Assembly (NCBI GenBank): GCA_016196065.1
Contig: JACPYL010000012.1
Coordinates: 372,001 to 436,000, forward strand
Direction of reading: 5' to 3'
Source: Acidobacteriota bacterium
Lineage (GTDB): Bacteria; Acidobacteriota; Terriglobia; Terriglobales; Acidobacteriaceae
DNA: 64,000 nucleotides
Below are positions 62,223-64,000 of the stretch, piece after piece. Position numbers and translations under genes: made by a program. Each line of letters begins with the position of its first letter. Position 1 is the first letter of the stretch. The notes under the pieces were generated by a model. It searched no databases. It worked only from the letters and a program-made list of their open reading frames with translations, and was not told the DNA's origin.

Positions 62223-63458
62223 ATGGTGACTGGGCATTCGATGGAGATGCAGCTTGAACAATTCCCGTCACTCACATGGGAAGAAATCGCTCCGCGTGCG
62301 TCGGCCGAAATTCGCCAACCACTCCAGCGCGTGCTCGAACAGCAGGACGGAGCATGCCTAAGCGATGACGAACGCTATCGCCTGGCACGCGCCGATGGCA
62401 ACGACCTGCTGGCACTGCTGGTTGCGGCGAATGATCTGCGCCGCGAACTGGTGGGCAACATCGTCAGCTATGTCGTGAATCGCAATATTAATTTTACGAA
62501 TATCTGTTTTGTCGGGTGCAAGTTTTGCGCGTTCAGCCGCGGTCCTCGCGAAGCTGATTCGTATTTCCATTCCCTCGAAGACATGGCGCGCAAAGCAAAA
62601 GAAGCGTGGGATCTTGGCGCCACCGAAGTATGCATCCAGGGCGGATTACCGCATGGGCTTCCGCCCTTTTACTATCGCGACATTTTGCGCGCCATCAAGA
62701 CCGCCACGCCGGGCATGCATATTCACGCTTTTTCTCCGATGGAGATGGTCTACGGCGTGGAACTCACCGGCATGCCGCTGCGCGAGTATCTGACTATGCT
62801 GCGTGACAATGGCCTCGACACATTGCCGGGCACCGCAGCCGAGATTCTCGACGATCAGATCCGCCATGTGTTGTCCCGCAACAAACTCTCCACTGCGCAA
62901 TGGCAGGAAGTGATCCGCACGGCGCACCAATGCGGCATTCCGAGCACTTCAACACTGATGTACGGACACATGGAAACGCCCGATCACTGGGTGCGGCAAC
63001 TCATGCTGCTCCGGGAAATGCAAAGCGAAACCGGCGGCTTCACGGAATTTGTTCCGCTCGGATTCGTGCACCAGAACACGCTCCTGTTTCAGCAAGGCCT
63101 GGCACGGTCAGGCCCGACGCTGGCGGAACATCTCAAGATTCACGCGCTGGCTCGTATCCTGCTCGCGGGTTCGATTCACAACATCCAGGTTTCCTGGGTG
63201 AAACTGAATCGCAACCTGTCCCAGCTCTGCCTGCATGCCGGAGCGAATGATTACGGCGGCACGCTGATGGAAGAGAACATCTCCCGCGAAGCAGGCGCGA
63301 CTGCGGGACAGTACACCAGCCCCGAAGATTTTCAGTCGATGATTCTGGAGATGGGGCGAATCCCGGCTGAGCGCAACACCACCTACTCGAAGATGAAAAT
63401 CAAATTACCGATCGAGAGCGTAAGCGCAGAGTGGCCGCTGGTTCCGGAGTTCGCGTGA
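62223..63458 (+). CDS. cofH: 7,8-didemethyl-8-hydroxy-5-deazariboflavin synthase, CofH subunit
   Basis: The 411-residue radical SAM protein has C95-x3-C99-x2-C102 in CFVGCKFCAF. Together with CofG it makes Fo. Family blocks are NRNINFTNICFVGCKFCAF, EVCIQGGLPHGL, YRDILRAIKTATPGMHIHAFSP and GTLMEENISREAGA. It ends VPEFA, overlapping the npdG GTG by 4 bp. ATG 62241 is an alternative start. The presence of both halves in one operon supports a working Fo synthase. Confidence 0.95.
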   Translation: MVTGHSMEMQLEQFPSLTWEEIAPRASAEIRQPLQRVLEQQDGACLSDDERYRLARADGNDLLALLVAANDLRRELVGNIVSYVVNRNINFTNICFVGCKFCAFSRGPREADSYFHSLEDMARKAKEAWDLGATEVCIQGGLPHGLPPFYYRDILRAIKTATPGMHIHAFSPMEMVYGVELTGMPLREYLTMLRDNGLDTLPGTAAEILDDQIRHVLSRNKLSTAQWQEVIRTAHQCGIPSTSTLMYGHMETPDHWVRQLMLLREMQSETGGFTEFVPLGFVHQNTLLFQQGLARSGPTLAEHLKIHALARILLAGSIHNIQVSWVKLNRNLSQLCLHAGANDYGGTLMEENISREAGATAGQYTSPEDFQSMILEMGRIPAERNTTYSKMKIKLPIESVSAEWPLVPEFA

Positions 63459-64000
63459 GTCGCACCATTGCCATTATCGGAGGCACCGGTCCCGCAGGCA
63501 TGGGCCTTGGCCTGCGTTGGGTTCGCGCCGGAGAGAAAGTAATCCTCGGCTCGCGCGATGCGGCGCGCGCGCAGCAGGCTGCCGAAAAGATTGCACAACG
63601 AGTTGGTCCGCAGGCCCAGGTTTCAGGATTAGAGAATTCCGCAGCGTGCGCGGCCAGCAACCTGCTTGTGCTCACCGTCCCCTTCGAAGGTCAGGCGGAA
63701 TTGTTGAAGCAACTGAAGTCGTCGATTCGTGCCGGCAGTATCCTGATCGACGCGACCGTCCCCCTCGCCGCAAGTATTGGTGGGCGCGCCACTCGAATGC
63801 TCGGCGTATGGCAGGGTTCCGCCGCACAGCAGACGGCTGAACTCGTGCCCAAGGGCGTCTCGGTAGTGGCGGCGTTTCATAATGTATCCGCCGACGTATT
63901 GAACGGCGACGAGGATGTCGATTGCGACGTGATTGTGTGCAGCGACGATCCCGCCGCCACGCAAGTTGCGATGGATCTGGCCGTGAAGATTCCGCGGATC
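63455..64000 (+). CDS. npdG: F420-dependent NADP oxidoreductase NpdG (3' truncated)
   Basis: The gene runs off the window; 182 residues are visible. It begins RTIAIIGGTGPAGMGLGLRW, an NADP-type Rossmann loop (GGTGPAGMG at 9-17) as in archaeal Fno. VILGSRDAARAQQAAEK gives the NADP phosphate-binding Ser/Arg, and VSVVAAFHNVSADVLNG matches the F420-binding part. It passes hydride between NADPH and F420, so it would supply F420H2 for reductases elsewhere. The GTG start overlaps cofH. No other F420-using enzyme is in the window. Confidence 0.93.
   Translation, partial: MSRTIAIIGGTGPAGMGLGLRWVRAGEKVILGSRDAARAQQAAEKIAQRVGPQAQVSGLENSAACAASNLLVLTVPFEGQAELLKQLKSSIRAGSILIDATVPLAASIGGRATRMLGVWQGSAAQQTAELVPKGVSVVAAFHNVSADVLNGDEDVDCDVIVCSDDPAATQVAMDLAVKIPRI

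Overview
The window is a gene-dense stretch of a diderm bacterial chromosome with roughly 60% GC by eye. The gene content suggests a soil-type Acidobacteriota (Terriglobia-like) genome. Supporting signs are a lipid A block (fabZ-lpxA-lpxI), a hopanoid enzyme (HpnH), many secreted hydrolases, a Ser/Thr kinase fused to TPRs, a TIGR03803-repeat/IPT secreted protein, CarD and TatA. This assignment is inference from content, not from a marker gene. I saw no rRNA or tRNA gene, CRISPR array, phage or insertion sequence.

Layout. 1-2.4 kb: end of an M48 protease gene, thiE, a SUMF1-fold protein and a small membrane protein. 2.5-8.1 kb, minus strand: DUF1287 protein and threonine dehydrogenase, then a lipid A operon read as fabZ-lpxA-lpxI-DinB protein-Gfo/Idh oxidoreductase (GnnA-like). 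8.2-18 kb: M20 peptidase, tatA, maf, a secreted protein, a fused amidohydrolase, a repeat/IPT protein and a kinase-TPR sensor. 18-23.5 kb: hpnH with a coupled small gene, DUF2721, carD, greA with a CDP-alcohol phosphotransferase, and isoaspartyl peptidase. 23.5-28.3 kb, minus strand: a secreted serine hydrolase/NTF2-like cluster with shuffled domains. 28.4-34.5 kb: an HExxH zincin, hemL, a DUF885 protein and a polysaccharide deacetylase. 34.8-37.9 kb: deoxynucleoside kinase, panB, lipoprotein and panC. 37.9-48.7 kb: mixed hydrolases, DNA glycosylase, Bcp, an ExbD-like membrane protein, MBL, a GH1 enzyme with a Tat signal, dienelactone hydrolase and an XRE regulator. 48.8-58.5 kb: a coiled-coil protein, purH, a VWA-like protein, a TPR protein, rel, an SDR epimerase and a flavin reductase.

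58.6-64.0 kb holds the best candidate for an interesting system: a tightly overlapping coenzyme F420 operon, cofG-cofD-cofC-cofE-cofH-npdG. It has everything needed to make the deazaflavin, attach phospholactyl and glutamyl groups, and reduce F420 with NADPH. It runs off the right edge inside npdG.

Between genes the DNA is unusual. Several intergenic spaces hold imperfect repeats with strict 7-bp phasing, usually as inverted arms around a core. The repeated word differs between loci, and one array lies in frame inside thiE. A second group of elements are nested palindromes that would fold into cloverleaf-like shapes (22.4, 27.0 and 41.4 kb). Two divergent promoters appear to use symmetric -10 boxes, several genes look leaderless or nearly so, and two genes appear to start at CTG.
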